Source of the DNA: JAYZDB01 sp036338025
GTDB taxonomy: Bacteria > Planctomycetota > UBA1135 > UBA2386
DNA: 28,245 nucleotides
Direction: 5' to 3'
Assembly (NCBI GenBank): GCA_036338025.1
Contig: JAYZDB010000156.1
Span: 1 to 28,245 of the forward strand
Below are positions 8,667 through 16,051 of the stretch, piece after piece. The first letter of the stretch is position 1, and every line of letters starts with the position of its first letter. A model generated the notes under the pieces. That model was not told the DNA's origin. It did not search any database and saw nothing but the letters and a program-made list of their open reading frames with translations. Made by a program: the position numbers and the translations under genes.

Positions 8667-9932
8667 ATGGACATCCAGTTGCTCTACGGCCGTGAAGGCC
8701 TCCAACTCACGCTGCCCGCAGACGCCAACCCAACCGTCATCGAGAAGCCCCCGATGCCGGTGCTCGACGATCCGTCCGCCACCATCGCCGCGGCCTTGGA
8801 CGCAGCGGACCTTGGTACGCTCGCGTCTGGCGCCCGCTCGGCCTGCATCCTGATTTGCGACATCACACGCCCGGTACCCAACGGCCTGTTCCTACGACCG
8901 ATCATCGAACGTCTGATGGCCGGCGGCATCGCAGCGACCGACATCACCATCCTGGTCGCGACTGGACTGCATCGGCCAAACGTCGAGGACGAACTCGCGG
9001 AAGTGGTCGGTGATCCCTGGGTATCAGAGACCGTCACCGTCGCCAACCACTTCGCACGAGATGATGAAGCCCACGTCGAAGTAGGGCACACCAGCCGCGG
9101 TACCGTCATCAAGCTGGACCGGCGCTTTGTCGATGCCGATCTGAGGATCGCCACCGGCCTGATCGAGCCGCACTTGATGGCAGGTTACTCAGGTGGCCGA
9201 AAAGTCATCACCCCGGGCATCGCCCACGCCGACACGATCACAACGCTGCACAACTACCAGTTCATGTCGGATCCGCGGGCGGTCAATTGCAACCTCGACG
9301 GCAACCCCCTGCACGAGGAACAACTCGAAGCGGTAGCGATGATCGGCGGCGCCCTGGCGCTCAACACCGTGATCGATGACAAGCGCCGCCTGGCGTTCGT
9401 AAACTTTGGAGAGATCGTCGCGAGCCATCTGGAGGCGGTGGCGTTCATGCGCCCCTTCGCGGAAGTCAAGACCGGCCGCCGGTTCAAGACCGTCGTCACC
9501 AGCTCGGCCGGCTACCCGTTGGACAAGTCCTTCTACCAGACGATCAAGGGCCTGGTCGGTCCGCTCGGGATCCTCGAGAGTGGCGGCGACCTGTTCGTCG
9601 CGTCGCGCTGCGAGGATGGCCTGGGCTCGCCGGAATACGTCGCAGCCCAGCGCCGACTGTTGGACCTGGGCCGTGAGGGATTCCTGGCATCGACGGCCGG
9701 GAACACCCACGCATCGATCGATGAGTGGCAGACCATGATGTTGGCCCGACCGCCGGAGGGCGTCACCGTGACTCTCTACTCAGACGGCCTCGACGAAGAA
9801 CAACGGCGTCTCACCAGCTTGCAGGTCACTGACGACCTGAACGAGGCAGTCGCCGAGAGCCTGGCACGCCACGACGACCGGGATCTGGCGGTCATTCCAG
9901 AAGGACCGTACGTGGTGCCGTTTGCGAACTGA
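8667..9932 (+). CDS. larA: LarA-family nickel-dependent racemase/epimerase (lactate racemase-like)
   Basis: A 421-aa protein of the size and layout of LarA (lactate racemase, DUF2088). LarA interconverts D- and L-lactate in the cytoplasm with a nickel-pincer nucleotide bound covalently to a lysine. The residues known from the Lactobacillus plantarum enzyme all have counterparts at near-constant offset: Asp65 and Arg68 (DITRPVPN), His102 (ATGLHRPN), His169 and Lys179 (IEPHLMAGYSGGRK), His195 (TTLHN), Gln291 and Lys294 (FYQTIKG), and Trp354. The fold and hydride-transfer chemistry therefore look intact. Many LarA homologues act on other 2-hydroxyacids or sugar acids, so the substrate is uncertain. 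The cofactor-making genes larB, larC and larE are not in the window. A weak ribosome-binding region precedes ATG 8667. A ThuA-like gene follows 24 bp later. Confidence 0.92.
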   Translation: MDIQLLYGREGLQLTLPADANPTVIEKPPMPVLDDPSATIAAALDAADLGTLASGARSACILICDITRPVPNGLFLRPIIERLMAGGIAATDITILVATGLHRPNVEDELAEVVGDPWVSETVTVANHFARDDEAHVEVGHTSRGTVIKLDRRFVDADLRIATGLIEPHLMAGYSGGRKVITPGIAHADTITTLHNYQFMSDPRAVNCNLDGNPLHEEQLEAVAMIGGALALNTVIDDKRRLAFVNFGEIVASHLEAVAFMRPFAEVKTGRRFKTVVTSSAGYPLDKSFYQTIKGLVGPLGILESGGDLFVASRCEDGLGSPEYVAAQRRLLDLGREGFLASTAGNTHASIDEWQTMMLARPPEGVTVTLYSDGLDEEQRRLTSLQVTDDLNEAVAESLARHDDRDLAVIPEGPYVVPFAN

Positions 9933-9956
9933 AGTCCGCGGCTCCATACTTCCGGC

Positions 9957-10886
9957 ATGACCCGTCTCCTCCCGATCCTGCTGTGTAGTTTGTCCAGCCT
10001 CGCTCCCGGTCTCGGCCAGCAGGCAAAATCAGAAAAACCGCCCGCCTTGATTCAGGTCCTGATCGTCGACGGACAAAACAACCACGGATGGCTGCCAACA
10101 ACATCAGCCCTGCGTGCCATCCTCGCCCAGTCAGGAGCCTTTGCCGTCAACTCGACGATGAGCCCTGGACGGGGTGCTCCGCGCGCCGCCTGGAATCAGT
10201 GGAACCCGGCGTTCGGCAAGGCCGACGTCGTGGTAGTCAACTACAACGGGCTGCTGTGGCCCGAGACGGTCCGCAACGCGTTCGAGAAGTTCGTCAGCGA
10301 AGGTGGTGGCGTGGTCTTCGTGCACGCAGCCAACAACCCATTTCAGGGTTGGAAGGCATACAACCAGATGATCGGACTGGGCTGGCGCAACAACAAGTTC
10401 GACAAGCGGCTCACCATCGACGATGCCACCGGCAAACAGATCATAACCCCTCGCGGCGAGGGGCCCGGCGCGGGCCACGGACCACAACACGCGTTCATGA
10501 TCAAGGTGCGCCAGCCTGATCACCCCATCATGAAGGGACTACCACCGACGTGGCGTCACGGGCGCGACGAACTCTATCACGGCCAGCGAGGACCAGCCGC
10601 CAACATGACGGTCTTGAGCACCGCATTCTCCGCCAAGGACAAGCGTGGCACACAAGCACATGAGCCCATCACCTGGTGGATCCCATTCGGCAAGGGACGT
10701 TGCGTGACAACGGTGATGGGCCACCACGGCAAACGCCAGAAGGACCACCCATCGCTACACTGCGTCGGCTTCCAAACCGTGTTGCAGCGCAGCGTGCAAT
10801 GGGCGGCCAGGCGCAAGGTCACCATTCCAGTGCCCAAGAACTTCCCGTCCAGCGAGGTTTCCATCCAAGCTCCCAAACCGCGCTAG
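9957..10886 (+). CDS. Secreted ThuA-like domain protein
   Basis: A 309-aa protein with a signal peptide (MTRLLPILLCSLSSLAPGLG, then QQ) and a ThuA-like, class I glutamine-amidotransferase-like fold: IQVLIVDGQNNHGW, ADVVVVNYNGLLWPE, FVSEGGGVVFVHAANNPFQG, QPDHPIMKGLPPTWRHGRDE, and ITWWIPFGKGRCVTTVMGHH. ThuA-like proteins are common in planctomycetes, often near sugar-utilisation or PVC-specific genes; ThuA itself is linked to trehalose use and KsmA-type relatives to keto-sugar catabolism. The exported location implies a periplasmic role in this organism. It starts 24 bp after larA and is probably co-transcribed with it. The ATG at 9957 is the only sensible start for the signal peptide. Confidence 0.88.
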   Translation: MTRLLPILLCSLSSLAPGLGQQAKSEKPPALIQVLIVDGQNNHGWLPTTSALRAILAQSGAFAVNSTMSPGRGAPRAAWNQWNPAFGKADVVVVNYNGLLWPETVRNAFEKFVSEGGGVVFVHAANNPFQGWKAYNQMIGLGWRNNKFDKRLTIDDATGKQIITPRGEGPGAGHGPQHAFMIKVRQPDHPIMKGLPPTWRHGRDELYHGQRGPAANMTVLSTAFSAKDKRGTQAHEPITWWIPFGKGRCVTTVMGHHGKRQKDHPSLHCVGFQTVLQRSVQWAARRKVTIPVPKNFPSSEVSIQAPKPR

Positions 10887-11225
10887 GGGCAACCCCTGAC
10901 TTTCGGGGTCGAGACCGCCAGGCGCGCGGTCGATTGCGGGACATTCATGCGTGGCAAAATTGTCACGGCGCTTCCGATCCCGATTCGATCAGGCACGGAA
11001 ATTCCGCGGGCCGGACCTCAGTTGGAACTGGCCATCACCGCGCAGGGCCCGCAGCATCCCGGCAAGCGCCCAGGGTCCCGATATTCCCCAGCCCGTACCC
11101 TGTAACGTATCGCCCTCAGAGGCTTACTAGCAGGTAAGGTTTCCGGGTTCCGGCGGGTAGTCAGAGGGCCCCGAAACCCCCCATACTATGGGCAGTCTAC
11201 GAACCACCCCACGGGAGGGGCATGG
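10887..11225. other. 339-bp intergenic leader region with several hairpins
   Basis: No convincing gene. Right after the ThuA stop there are two mutually exclusive short stems: AGGGG-CAA-CCCCT (10885-10897), or ACCCC with GGGGT using the same C run. Neither has a U tract. Further right a 10-bp stem with one C-C mismatch forms from 11138-11147 and 11169-11178. The last 20 bp hold the ribosome-binding site of the small membrane protein. Confidence 0.5.
11138..11178 (+). promoter_or_regulatory. Hairpin upstream of the 45-aa gene (possible leader structure)
   Basis: GGTTTCCGGG at 11138-11147 pairs with CCCCGAAACC at 11169-11178: nine of ten pairs match, with one C-C mismatch, around a 21-nt loop. 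It sits 48 nt before the start codon. I do not recognise a known riboswitch consensus. It could be a leader element, a terminator of upstream readthrough, or chance. Confidence 0.3.
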
Positions 11226-11363
11226 ATGACATCGAAGTCAATTGAAGAACCTGCGCCGCTCTACATGCCGCTGTCACAGTGGCTCGCCCTCGCAGCAGGG
11301 ATCCTGGTCGTTGCCGTGCCGTGGTGGCTCGGATTGCTCTGGATCATCGGCGTACTAACTTAG
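11226..11363 (+). CDS. 45-aa single-pass membrane microprotein
   Basis: An ORF of 45 codons plus TAG. GGAGG (11214-11218) lies exactly 7 nt before ATG 11226, the best ribosome-binding site in the window; a competing ATG at 11222 is only 3 nt away and ends after seven codons. The N-terminus is polar and acidic (TSKSIEEPAPLY) and residues about 18-44 form one strongly hydrophobic helix with several Trp (QWLALAAGILVVAV, then PWWLGLLWIIGVL). I recognise no family; short accessory subunits of transporters or respiratory complexes look like this, but no partner gene is adjacent. The CCCC at 11207-11210 could pair with GGGG at 11217-11220 and hide the ribosome-binding site. Confidence 0.6.
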   Translation: MTSKSIEEPAPLYMPLSQWLALAAGILVVAVPWWLGLLWIIGVLT

Positions 11364-11536
11364 CTGTCGCAACGACTGTCGTTCACCCGCCAGACGCTGT
11401 CCGAATTCCGTTGCACCTCGCGGATGGCCCAGGGTCAGGCTCCGTTTGCCGACAAGCGATGCAAGAAAACGGGGGCCACCGATCCCATCGCAGGCAGTCC
11501 GGCATCGCGGAGTGACACTGCCAAGCCCAAAATCCA

Positions 11537-11571
11537 GCGGCCTCGGTTCCAGCGCGTGGATCCGAGGCCGC
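11537..11571 (-). terminator. Rho-independent-like terminator of tRNA-Arg
   Basis: A perfect 10-bp GC-rich stem, GCGGCCTCGG with CCGAGGCCGC, encloses a further TCCA/TGGA stem. It lies 6 nt past the encoded CCA of the tRNA on the minus strand, and the RNA then reads UGGAUUUUGGG, a short U run. Position and structure fit a terminator for the tRNA transcript. Confidence 0.75.
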
Positions 11572-11577
11572 TTGCAA

Positions 11578-11654
11578 TGGCATACCCGTGAGGACTCGAA
11601 CCTCAAACCTCCTGATCCGTAGTCAGGTGCTCTATCCAATTGAGCTACGGGTAC
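11578..11654 (-). tRNA. tRNA-Arg, anticodon ACG
   Basis: A 77-nt cloverleaf with CCA encoded (11578-11580). Acceptor GTACCCG pairs with CGGGTAT (first pair G-U), D arm GCTC/GAGC, anticodon stem CCTGA/TCAGG with loop CTACGGA giving anticodon ACG, variable loop AGGTT, T arm TGAGG/CCTCA with TTCGAGT loop, discriminator G. The ACG anticodon would read CGU, CGC and CGA after A34-to-I editing by TadA. Confidence 0.95.
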
Positions 11655-11670
11655 CCGAGTTCGGCGCAGG

Positions 11671-11698
11671 ACTATAGGCTGGGCCCCTGCCCGTGCAA
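11671..11698 (-). promoter_or_regulatory. sigma70-type promoter of tRNA-Arg
   Basis: Minus-strand -35 TTGCAC (11693-11698) and -10 TATAGT (11671-11676) are separated by 16 bp. The -10 box is 16 nt before the tRNA 5' end, inside the 57-bp gap after the pabC stop codon. This lets the tRNA be transcribed independently of pabBC. Confidence 0.7.
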
Positions 11699-11711
11699 GC
11701 CTTCGCCCGAA

Positions 11712-12536
11712 CTAGACTCCGCCAGGGTCAATCGCACAGCGCCAGGCCTCGATAACCCCCGGCGGCAGCGGCGCCACAGTGGATCCAAGCAGGGCCGCAG
11801 GCCGCGGTCCATGCACCGCGTTGGTAGTGAAGATGGCCGAGGCAGCCGCCAGATCCTCGACGCCAAGGTCGCATTCCTCGACAGCCCGGGAGGCGTGTGC
11901 CAACTGCTCAAGGATGGCTGCCCGGCCCACCCCCTCCAGGAACCCCCCGCTCGCCGCAGGGGTGCACAGCTGACCCGCTCGCACACAGAACACGTTGCCC
12001 GTTGTCGTCTCCAGCACCCGACCGGCAGCGTCTAGCAACAAGGCATCGTCCGCCCCTGCCGCGATCGCGGCCCGGCGGGCAAGGACATGGAAGCCATATG
12101 AGTTGCTCTTGATGCTCGCGAGTGGATCCGATCGGTGCCGACGAAATTCACTGACCGCCAAGGTCTGGCAGTCAGCACCCTCTGAACGAGTCCGCGTCGT
12201 CAGGCTCCAGGTCTGTTCGGTCCGCATGACCCGCAACACATCGTCGCCAGCATTTCGTTCGAGAAGTTCCTCGGCGGCGCCGCGTAGATCGTCTGGCGGG
12301 GCCGACGGAAAGCCGAGCAGGGAAGCTCCATCCGCGAGACGAGCGAAGTGCCGGGACCACAGCGGCAGCGGATCCGGCCCATCGAACACCCCGATCGTCT
12401 CGAACACCCCGAGTCCCTGCTGCCAGCCAGGGTCGTAGGCCGAGACTGTGGCCCCGAACTGTCCGTTGATCCATGCGAGTTTAGTGGGCTCCACGAGACG
12501 ACAGTGTAGACCAGTGCCCCTACTCGGGACAGGCAT
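11712..12536 (-). CDS. pabC: Class IV aminotransferase, probable 4-amino-4-deoxychorismate lyase
   Basis: A PLP-dependent fold-type IV enzyme of about 274 aa. Signs are LAWINGQFG near the N-terminus, YDPGWQQGLGVFETIGVFDG, the catalytic lysine in SIKSNSYG (Lys143 from ATG 12536), GADDALLLDAAGRVLETTTG (Glu176), and NVFCV. Members are aminodeoxychorismate lyase (PabC), branched-chain and D-amino-acid aminotransferases. Placement directly after pabB makes PabC, which releases p-aminobenzoate and pyruvate for folate synthesis, the likely role. The start is unsure: ATG 12536 overlaps pabB by 17 nt, the frame opens at GTG 12557, and GTG 12494 would remove the overlap. Overlap suggests translational coupling. 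Confidence 0.85.
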   Translation of the reverse strand: MPVPSRGTGLHCRLVEPTKLAWINGQFGATVSAYDPGWQQGLGVFETIGVFDGPDPLPLWSRHFARLADGASLLGFPSAPPDDLRGAAEELLERNAGDDVLRVMRTEQTWSLTTRTRSEGADCQTLAVSEFRRHRSDPLASIKSNSYGFHVLARRAAIAAGADDALLLDAAGRVLETTTGNVFCVRAGQLCTPAASGGFLEGVGRAAILEQLAHASRAVEECDLGVEDLAAASAIFTTNAVHGPRPAALLGSTVAPLPPGVIEAWRCAIDPGGV

Positions 12537-13776
12537 CGTCGACGATGTGAAGTTCACACCCTAAAGCGCTCACCATGCCAAATGCCTTGTGAAGCGTCTC
12601 CTCGAACTCAGCCGCCGGGTCGGAATCTGCGGTGATGCCACCGCCGGTGTTGAAGCGAACGCGACCGTCGCGGCACACCATCGTGCGGATCGCGACATTC
12701 AGGTGCATCTGTGGGCCAGGACCGATCCAGCCGATCGCCCCTGTGTAGACACCACGGCGACACAACTCGAGGGACTCGATCACCTCCATCGCGCGAAGCT
12801 TCGGCGCCCCCGTGATGCTGCCGCCAGGGAATGTCGCCCGCAGGATGTCGACCATCGAAACACCGGGCCGCAACTTGGCGGTGACCTCCGCCTGGGTGTG
12901 ATGGACCTGCGCGTAGCTGGCATGCTCAGGAAACGAGCCAACGCGAACGCTGCCGGCAGTCGCAACCTTGCCCAGATCGTTGCGAAGCAGATCGACGATC
13001 ATCGCCAACTCCGCCCGGTCCTTCTCACTGGCGAGCAACTCCTGCAGCAGAGCGGCGTCGGCTTCGGGCGTTGCACCCCGCGGCCGAGTCCCCTTGATCG
13101 GACGGGTGCGGACGCGGTCACCCTCTACCAGCAGGAATTCCTCCGGCGAGGAGCAGAGCACAGCCTCACCATTCGCCGCCTCGTAGTACGCCGCGAACGG
13201 CGCTGGACTGGTATGGCAGAGCTTCCAGAACAGTTTGCGGGGGTCATCATCAAAGTCAGCGGTAAACGGCTGGGTGAGGTTTGCCTGGAAGATATCCCCA
13301 GCCCGGATGTGCTCGACCACCGCCGCAACCCGGGCCTCGTAGTCGGACCGGCTCGTGTGGGAACGGAGGTCTCGTGCCGCCGCAACCGACGGAGGCTCCA
13401 GCGGGGTGGCCCCCTGCCACTCCTCGACTCGATCAAAGGCCGTGAAACGCAGGCAGGGCCAGGGAAAATCATCCGCCACCCTGCGGTCCAACTGTTCGAC
13501 GTCATCGCGCAGGTCATAACCCAGGTAACCTACACAAGGTCTGCCGGCGTGGGTCTCGAGGAACTCCGCCAGGCGGTCCCAGGCTCCGAGCCACTGCGAG
13601 GGCGCCAGACAGATTTCTGCCTGGGGTTCGGAAAACAACCGGGTAGGCCCCGATTCGTCACTATGCAAGAGCGCCAGTGCAGAGCCTTTAGGGCATTCCA
13701 GCAGCCGCTCAAAGGGCGTCAATTCGCTTTGCCCAAGCGATCTTTGCGGATCTTTGTTCACCCTGGTTGAATCCAT
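12520..13776 (-). CDS. pabB: Aminodeoxychorismate synthase component I
   Basis: A 418-aa chorismate-utilising enzyme. It aminates chorismate to 4-amino-4-deoxychorismate, using ammonia from a PabA-type glutaminase. Visible motifs are AGDIFQANLTQPF (about 159-171), PIKGTRPRG (226-234), EKDRAELAMIVDLLRNDLGK (251-270), SYAQVHHTQ, and FPGGSITGAPKLRAMEVIE (316-334). The lysine in PIKGT (Lys228) marks PabB; anthranilate synthase TrpE has Ala there. Length is normal for a stand-alone PabB. The next gene encodes the lyase, so the pair makes p-aminobenzoate; no pabA/trpG lies in the window. It diverges from the SPFH genes with just 30 bp between start codons, so promoters must overlap neighbouring sequence. 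Confidence 0.93.
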   Translation of the reverse strand: MDSTRVNKDPQRSLGQSELTPFERLLECPKGSALALLHSDESGPTRLFSEPQAEICLAPSQWLGAWDRLAEFLETHAGRPCVGYLGYDLRDDVEQLDRRVADDFPWPCLRFTAFDRVEEWQGATPLEPPSVAAARDLRSHTSRSDYEARVAAVVEHIRAGDIFQANLTQPFTADFDDDPRKLFWKLCHTSPAPFAAYYEAANGEAVLCSSPEEFLLVEGDRVRTRPIKGTRPRGATPEADAALLQELLASEKDRAELAMIVDLLRNDLGKVATAGSVRVGSFPEHASYAQVHHTQAEVTAKLRPGVSMVDILRATFPGGSITGAPKLRAMEVIESLELCRRGVYTGAIGWIGPGPQMHLNVAIRTMVCRDGRVRFNTGGGITADSDPAAEFEETLHKAFGMVSALGCELHIVDDACPE

Positions 13777-13806
13777 GCTTGCCCAGAAGTTACCCGGGCT
13801 GAATCC

Positions 13807-14934
13807 ATGGACATCATCATCAACAAAAAACCCGTCTCTATTCCCATCCTGCCGATCACAGCAATCATTTCGCTGCTGATCCTGGGTTTCTCAAGCGCCC
13901 GCATTGCATCCGTCGGTGGTGACGAGATCGGGGTCTTTGTCAACAACCTCTCCGGCAAGGTGTCAGTGAAGCTGGCTGCCGGCTCCTCGCTTTACAACGG
14001 TATCTACACAGACTTCTACACCCTGAAGAAGACCGAACGCACCATCAAGATGAACCACAGCTCCAACGATGCGGTCCGCATCAAGACCGGCGACGGCTCC
14101 GACATCGAGCTCGACGTGGACATCAACTACCGGCTGATTCCCGACCAGGCCTCGATCGAGGCAATCGTCCATGAGTGCGGACTCGCAAAAGTGCGGCCAT
14201 ACGGTCAGAGCACAGGCCGACGGAGCGCCGTAGACCTGGTCGATGCCTACCACGAGAGATGGATCCGGGACTACTCCCGTTCGATCACCCGCCACGTATT
14301 TGGGGAGCTGACGCCAAAGGAGTTCTACGATTCCGGAAAGCGTGACGCCCAGGCCCAGAAGGCTCTCCTCGAACTCAACGAGAGCCTCGAAATCCGCGGC
14401 CTGCTGGTGACACAGGTGGTGCCTGGCGAGTACGCCTACTACGAAGAGTACAAGCTGCTCATCGATGAAAAGAAAGCTGCTGACCAGGAGGTCGAGAACC
14501 AGATCGAGGAAGCCAAGACCGCTCTCAAGGATCAGGAACGCCAGATCAAGGAGGCGGAAGCCTTGGTGAAGGCGAGCATCGCAGAGACCGAGGGAATCCT
14601 GCAGAAGGAGTATCTCTCCACCGAAGCAGAGTCCGCCAAGGCACGGCTCGGGGTCGAAGCCTCCGCCTACACCAAGCGCACCGATGCCGACGCGCAACTC
14701 ACCAAGGCCACGAACCAGGCACAAGCTGTCTTCGCCCTGGCGAGTGCAAAAGCCGAAGGGCTCAGCAAGCTCGCCAAGTCACTCACCGGGGACGGCGGGA
14801 TCAACCTGGTGAAACTCAAGTATGCCGAGGCTCTCAAGTCAGCCACGATCTCTGGTCTGCCCTACTCGACCGATCCACGCATCCAGAAAGTCGAACTCGA
14901 TACCAAGAACATCAACCTGGGAGAAAAACGATGA
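13807..14934 (+). CDS. SPFH/Band-7 (prohibitin-like) membrane protein, first of pair
   Basis: A 375-aa protein with an N-terminal membrane anchor (residues about 11-30, SIPILPITAIISLLILGFSS) followed by an SPFH domain: GDEIGVFVNNLSGKVSVKLA, IYTDFYTLKKTERTIKM, DGSDIELDVDINYRLIPDQA, then YSRSITRHVFGELTPKEFYD. Residues about 220-290 are a long Glu/Lys-rich coiled coil (KKAADQEVENQIEEAKTALK). SPFH proteins (HflK/HflC, prohibitins, stomatins, flotillins) build ring or cage assemblies that organise membrane proteases or microdomains. The stop overlaps the start of the next SPFH gene (ATGA), which supports a hetero-oligomer like HflKC. No nfeD or protease gene is beside them. No clear ribosome-binding site at ATG 13807. 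Confidence 0.9.
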   Translation: MDIIINKKPVSIPILPITAIISLLILGFSSARIASVGGDEIGVFVNNLSGKVSVKLAAGSSLYNGIYTDFYTLKKTERTIKMNHSSNDAVRIKTGDGSDIELDVDINYRLIPDQASIEAIVHECGLAKVRPYGQSTGRRSAVDLVDAYHERWIRDYSRSITRHVFGELTPKEFYDSGKRDAQAQKALLELNESLEIRGLLVTQVVPGEYAYYEEYKLLIDEKKAADQEVENQIEEAKTALKDQERQIKEAEALVKASIAETEGILQKEYLSTEAESAKARLGVEASAYTKRTDADAQLTKATNQAQAVFALASAKAEGLSKLAKSLTGDGGINLVKLKYAEALKSATISGLPYSTDPRIQKVELDTKNINLGEKR

Positions 14935-16019
14935 ACGTCAGCAAACTACTCAGTCTCGGGATCATCGGCCTCGCCGTCTCTGCAGTCGCGTTCCGCATGT
15001 GCGTCGTCAAGATAAAGCCCGGTCAAACCGGCGTCTTGACCATGGAGTGGGGAAGCGGCCTTCAGACGGAGGACTTTTCTCCCGGCTACTACCTGGCCCT
15101 CGGTCCACTACACACCTGGAACATCATGGACACGACGGTGCAAACCCTGAACATGCTGCGATCCAATCCGAACAAGCGCAGCAACCAACGCGGACCATCG
15201 ATCAATCCACCATTGAAGGTCAAGAGCAGCGACGGCGCCGACGTCACGCTCGACATCACGGTCAAGTACCGGGTGATTCCCGGGGAGGCCTGGAAGGTCT
15301 TCAAGGGCCAGGGTGGCTCCGACGGCTACAAGCTTCGGGTCGCCAGCCGCACCAAGAACACCCTGATCTCGGGTCTCGGCAAACTCGCGACGGAGGCTTT
15401 CTTCAACCCTGCCAACCGCAAGTCTACGCAGGACTTCATGGAAACCCAGTTGCGCACGGAACTGAAAAAGATCGACGTCGATCTGATCTCGATCCTGATT
15501 CGGGACCTCGACTTCCAAGCTTCCTTCAGCGCCAAGATCAAGGCCAAGACCCTGACCAAGCAAAAGGCAGAGTTGGAGGTCGCGCGGACCAAGGCCGCGG
15601 AAAAGACCGGTGAAACCAAGGAGATCGTCGCCCAGACCGGCGCCAAGGTTGCCGTCATCGGAGAGAGCCTCAAGAAGACCTTGACGGAGATGCGTGCTGC
15701 GAACGACAAGAACATCCGCAAGGTCGTCGCCGACTACGAAAAGTACGTCGTCGAAACCCAGTCGGAGGCCGATCTCTATGCACAACAAAAAGAGGCTCTC
15801 GGGATCAAGCTCCTCAAGGATGCCGAGGCCCGCGGTGAGGCTTTGAAGCGCCAGGCGCTGACCGGCTCCGGCGGCAACACCCTGGTCGCGCTCGAAGTTG
15901 CGCAGAACCTCAAGCTCGGTGACATGATGGTCTCCACCCAACTGGTGAACCCTCTCGACCTGAACGAGATGATGCGCACTCTTGGAGCCGGCGATCAGGT
16001 CGCCAAACCTGGAAAGTAG
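14931..16019 (+). CDS. SPFH/Band-7 (prohibitin-like) membrane protein, second of pair
   Basis: A 362-aa protein with an N-terminal anchor (LLSLGIIGLAVSAVAFRMCV) and an SPFH domain: KIKPGQTGVLTMEWGSGLQ, FSPGYYLALGPLHTWNIMDT, DGADVTLDITVKYRVIPGEA. LISILIRDLDFQASFSAKIK is the conserved end of the domain, leading into an Ala/Lys/Glu coiled coil (about 205-310) and a C-terminal tail (LDLNEMMRTLGAGDQ). It is distinct in sequence from its partner but parallel in architecture, as in HflK/HflC. GGAG 7 nt before the ATG and the 4-nt overlap with the upstream gene indicate coupled translation and probably fixed stoichiometry. Function of the pair is inferred from family only. Confidence 0.9.
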   Translation: MNVSKLLSLGIIGLAVSAVAFRMCVVKIKPGQTGVLTMEWGSGLQTEDFSPGYYLALGPLHTWNIMDTTVQTLNMLRSNPNKRSNQRGPSINPPLKVKSSDGADVTLDITVKYRVIPGEAWKVFKGQGGSDGYKLRVASRTKNTLISGLGKLATEAFFNPANRKSTQDFMETQLRTELKKIDVDLISILIRDLDFQASFSAKIKAKTLTKQKAELEVARTKAAEKTGETKEIVAQTGAKVAVIGESLKKTLTEMRAANDKNIRKVVADYEKYVVETQSEADLYAQQKEALGIKLLKDAEARGEALKRQALTGSGGNTLVALEVAQNLKLGDMMVSTQLVNPLDLNEMMRTLGAGDQVAKPGK

Positions 16020-16051
16020 GCCGACTTCTCGAAATCACCGAGCGCGATAGC

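Noticed and set aside
10947..11105. 52-codon plus-strand frame between the ThuA-like gene and the microprotein
   Set aside because: No ribosome-binding site, no hydrophobic or domain-like pattern, and a Pro/Arg/Gly-rich composition typical of non-coding high-GC DNA.
12589..13770. 393-codon plus-strand frame
   Set aside because: It is antisense to pabB, whose product has clear motifs throughout; the antisense product is Arg-rich with no domain. Long antisense frames are expected at this GC content.
15108..15941. 277-codon minus-strand frame (and the similar 13963-14724 frame)
   Set aside because: Antisense to the SPFH genes; Leu/Asp-rich composition mirrors the coiled-coil codons of the real genes.
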